From positions 1 to 14,459 of the forward strand of contig DFFT01000097.1 of assembly GCA_002372325.1 (NCBI GenBank): a stretch of 14,459 nt of DNA, in the 5' to 3' direction. Made by a program: the position numbers and the translations under genes. The notes under the pieces were generated by a model. The model was not told the DNA's origin. It was given only the letters and a program-made list of their open reading frames with translations, and searched no databases. This document shows positions 14,126-14,459 of this stretch, piece by piece (the first letter of the stretch is position 1; the number at the start of each line of letters is the position of its first letter). Source of the stretch: Succinivibrionaceae bacterium UBA3769 (GTDB lineage: Bacteria; Pseudomonadota; Gammaproteobacteria; Enterobacterales; Succinivibrionaceae).

Positions 14126-14435
14126 GCGCTGCATTGGTAACCCCCTGCCTGTTTAACCGTAATTTCAGTTGCCATTGCCAGTAATCACCGCCGATTGGTT
14201 TTGGGCGGGCGATCAGCACCTTTTGGCCGGCTTTTTCGGCACTTGCGGTTTTCCGCTGAATTTCGGAAAAGATCTTGGTGAAAATTTGACCATTTGCAAA
14301 CACGGTTCTCTTATTCTGAGAATTTCTCACGGGAGTATTTCGACATGTCATTTTTAGAAAATGGCCGTTTTTAGCGGTTTTTTACCCTCAAAACCCTGAA
14401 AAATGAGACCTTAACCATTACCGAAACGGAAACAA

Positions 14436-14459
14436 TTGACAAAATATACTGATAATCTA
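14436..14459 (+). promoter_or_regulatory. Consensus -35 box at the right edge
   Basis: TTGACA (14436-14441) is a perfect -35 and lies in an AT-rich stretch. With a normal 17-base spacer the -10 would begin at 14459, so it is cut off by the window. TATACT at 14445-14450 and GATAAT at 14451-14456 are good -10 look-alikes but too close to this -35. A promoter for a gene beyond the window is likely, but its exact form is unresolved. Confidence 0.4.

Larger units (their letters stand above)
13461..14459. other. About 1 kb with no convincing gene; many small inverted and direct repeats
   Basis: No reading frame here has recognisable domains. The longest, minus strand 13938-14351 (137 codons), has no family resemblance or good ribosome binding site and is probably fortuitous or a decayed gene. 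The structures seen include a palindrome GCGGTACCGC (13600-13609) followed by GGTACTGTCCCC, and a hairpin CCGGATT/AATCCGG (13630-13650). There is a terminator-like stem (13739-13762) and a cluster of hairpins (13802-13887). Further on are an 18-codon ORF (13917), GGATCGGT/ACCGATCC (14002-14023), a 15-bp tandem repeat (14096-14125) and TTTTCCG/CGGAAAA (14249-14270). The last 180 bases turn AT-rich. A nine-codon ORF at 14345-14374 has GGGAG nine bases upstream, which is weak evidence of anything. Confidence 0.6.

Noticed and set aside
13938..14351. A 137-codon minus-strand ORF in the gene-poor region
   Set aside because: It has no good ribosome binding site, a basic low-information product, and it crosses a 15-bp tandem repeat and a perfect inverted repeat. 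A decayed gene cannot be excluded, but I cannot support it.

Overview
This window is bacterial chromosomal DNA, GC-rich (mid-50s percent by eye) and densely coded on both strands. The product types suggest a Gram-negative, probably gammaproteobacterial host. The pseudouridine synthase matches enterobacterial RluA almost motif for motif, the prephenate-dehydratase domain resembles the one in gammaproteobacterial PheA, and two Sec-exported proteins and a lipoprotein are present. A gut anaerobe such as a member of the Succinivibrionaceae would fit the clostripain-family protease and the redox enzyme, but that is a guess. No tRNA, rRNA, CRISPR array, transposase or phage gene was seen.

Layout. 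Positions 1-2025 hold the most unusual locus: a decaying tandem array. The repeated unit is a roughly 110-codon gene of unknown function followed by a prephenate-dehydratase (PDT) gene. Unit 1 keeps the small gene and only a fragment of the PDT gene. Unit 2 keeps both. The left edge of the window begins in the tail of an earlier unit. The intact PDT protein carries a lipoprotein signal, keeps the catalytic residues known from PheA, and has lost both phenylalanine-binding motifs of its ACT domain. Positions 2297-4981 (minus) encode a PMCA-type calcium-pumping P-type ATPase with its own terminator. A 420-bp spacer then separates it from a divergent gene of unknown function (5404-6438), which shares a bidirectional terminator with the next, convergent gene.

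Positions 6741-10190 (minus) carry a CoA-disulfide/persulfide-reductase-like flavoprotein with a C-terminal rhodanese domain, a gene of unknown function, and rluA. Positions 10485-13325 (plus) carry a small exported four-cysteine protein with two tandem terminators, then a large exported clostripain-family (C11) cysteine protease ending in a 48-residue acidic tail.

From 13405 to the right edge there is about 1 kb without a convincing gene. It contains an 18-19 bp tandem repeat grown from the protease terminator, a terminator-like hairpin, a run of three hairpins that could be a structured RNA just upstream of an 18-codon ORF with a good ribosome binding site, a 15-bp tandem repeat and further inverted repeats. 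A consensus -35 box at the very end suggests a gene starting just beyond the window.

The genes do not form one pathway. The PDT array looks like a self-contained accessory locus. The ATPase (calcium efflux) and flavoprotein (thiol/persulfide redox) are housekeeping or stress functions, and the two exported proteins are neighbours but separately terminated.
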